This document shows, one piece after another, positions 5,319-5,755 of a DNA stretch of 5,755 nt. The translations under genes were made by a program, and so were the position numbers. Numbering within the stretch: position 1 is the first letter of the stretch; the number at the start of each line of letters is the position of its first letter. Location: NCBI GenBank assembly GCA_038231495.1, contig JBBRLG010000481.1, forward strand, positions 1 through 5,755, in the 5' to 3' direction. The notes beneath the pieces are model-generated. The model had not been told where the DNA came from. It did not search any database and was given only the letters and a program-made list of their open reading frames with translations. The stretch is from JBBRLG01 sp038231495 (GTDB lineage Bacteria; Planctomycetota; Planctomycetia; Gemmatales; Gemmataceae).

Positions 5319-5630
5319 ATGGCTGGATCGCATATGGAAGCCCTTGGCATGATCGAGACCAAGGGGTTGGTGCCGCTGGTCGAGGCGTGCGACGCGATGT
5401 TGAAGTCGGCGAACGTCACGCTGATCGGCTGGCAGAAGATCGGCAGCGGCATGGTGACGGCGCTGGTCGTCGGCGACGTGGCGGCGGTCAAGGCCGCCAT
5501 CGACGCCGGGTCGGCGGCGGCCGGGCGCGTCGGCGAAGTGGTCGGCGTGCAGGTCATACCGCGGCCGCACGAGGACCTCGGCGCGGTGTTGCCGCTGGCC
5601 GGCAAGAAGGCAGCGCCGGCGGGCGTCTAA
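5319..5630 (+). CDS. BMC-H microcompartment shell protein (PduA-like hexamer)
   Basis: 103 aa, a single BMC domain spanning about residues 6-92. EALGMIETKGLVPLVEACDAMLKSANVTLIG (7-37) is the conserved first half. The pore loop KIGSG (40-44) is the same as in PduA. VVGDVAAVKAAIDAGSAAAGRVGEVVGVQVIPRPHEDL (50-87) completes the fold, with the family's edge motif PRPHE (81-85). A short KKAAPAGV tail (96-103) follows. Such proteins form hexamers that tile the flat facets of a polyhedral shell, with the central pore passing small polar metabolites. GGGAG at 5309-5313 lies 5 nt before the ATG at 5319, so this start is preferred. A second ATG at 5334 would give a more canonical MEALGM start but has a poorer binding site. 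It lies 74 nt after pduL, separated by the hairpin repeat, and probably belongs to the same operon. No pentamer or second shell gene is in the window. Confidence 0.96.
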   Translation: MAGSHMEALGMIETKGLVPLVEACDAMLKSANVTLIGWQKIGSGMVTALVVGDVAAVKAAIDAGSAAAGRVGEVVGVQVIPRPHEDLGAVLPLAGKKAAPAGV

Positions 5631-5650
5631 ACAAATTCAATAACCGCTCA

Positions 5651-5728
5651 TCCCCCCCTTACGAAGGGGGGGCAGGGGGGGTCTTCATCCTGGCATCCAC
5701 CCCCCTACCCCCCCTTCGTAAGGGGGGA
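5651..5728. repeat. Two-level C-run/G-run inverted repeat
   Basis: The left unit (5651-5682) reads T, seven C, TTACGAA, seven G, CA, seven G, T. The right unit (5699-5728) is nearly its reverse complement: A, six C, TA, seven C, TTCGTAA, six G, A. A 16-nt spacer (5683-5698) separates them. Within each unit the C-run and G-run around TTACGAA (or TTCGTAA) can also pair, so a long stem or two smaller hairpins can form. It begins 21 nt after the shell-gene stop. Similar CCCCCTT-AAGGGGG elements are common dispersed repeats in planctomycete and cyanobacterial genomes. It may end or stabilise the transcript, but no T-run follows. Confidence 0.85.
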
Positions 5729-5755
5729 GTGATTCGCAAGAACTTCACAGAGGAA

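Overview
All real genes in this GC-rich window lie on the + strand. The gene content points to a planctomycete or a close relative in the Planctomycetes-Verrucomicrobia group. The clues are a large BatA-type von Willebrand protein with an extra C-terminal domain, a secreted NIPSNAP protein, GC-rich dispersed palindromes, and a DeoR regulator leading into a PduL-type phosphotransacylase and a PduA-like microcompartment shell gene. The genus cannot be read from this sequence.

Left part (1-3578). After a short end piece, probably the last codons of an upstream gene (stop at 27-29), there is a perfect 38-bp palindrome. Next come a four-helix membrane protein with BatA-N and vWA domains (88-2367), a class I SAM-dependent methyltransferase 10 nt downstream (2378-3091), and a small exported NIPSNAP-family protein with its own strong ribosome binding site (3132-3578). 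The first two are probably co-transcribed. I see no obvious functional link between them.

Middle (3579-3793). This 215-bp gap holds a second copy of the palindromic repeat, then a locally AT-rich regulatory stretch. The stretch contains a perfect TTGACA -35 box and a 27-bp imperfect palindrome just upstream of the regulator gene. Overlapping the palindrome are three similar hexamers at exact 10-bp spacing.

Right part (3794-5755). This looks like the beginning of a bacterial microcompartment (BMC) operon: a DeoR-family regulator with a GTG start, then pduL (ATGA overlap, with a possible N-terminal encapsulation helix), then a BMC-H shell protein. A third, large hairpin repeat sits between pduL and the shell gene. 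DeoR regulator, PduL and shell genes are known from the planctomycete/verrucomicrobial (PVM) BMC used for L-fucose and L-rhamnose breakdown, so aldolase, aldehyde dehydrogenase, pentamer shell and kinase genes would be expected nearby. None is in this window, so the substrate is inferred. The window ends in a two-level C-run/G-run inverted repeat (5651-5728).

The most notable points are the candidate operator/promoter of the BMC operon, the habit of the GCCGCTTGCGGC repeat of sitting 4-10 nt after stop codons (once inside the BMC operon), and a five-codon mini-ORF bridging the vWA and methyltransferase genes.
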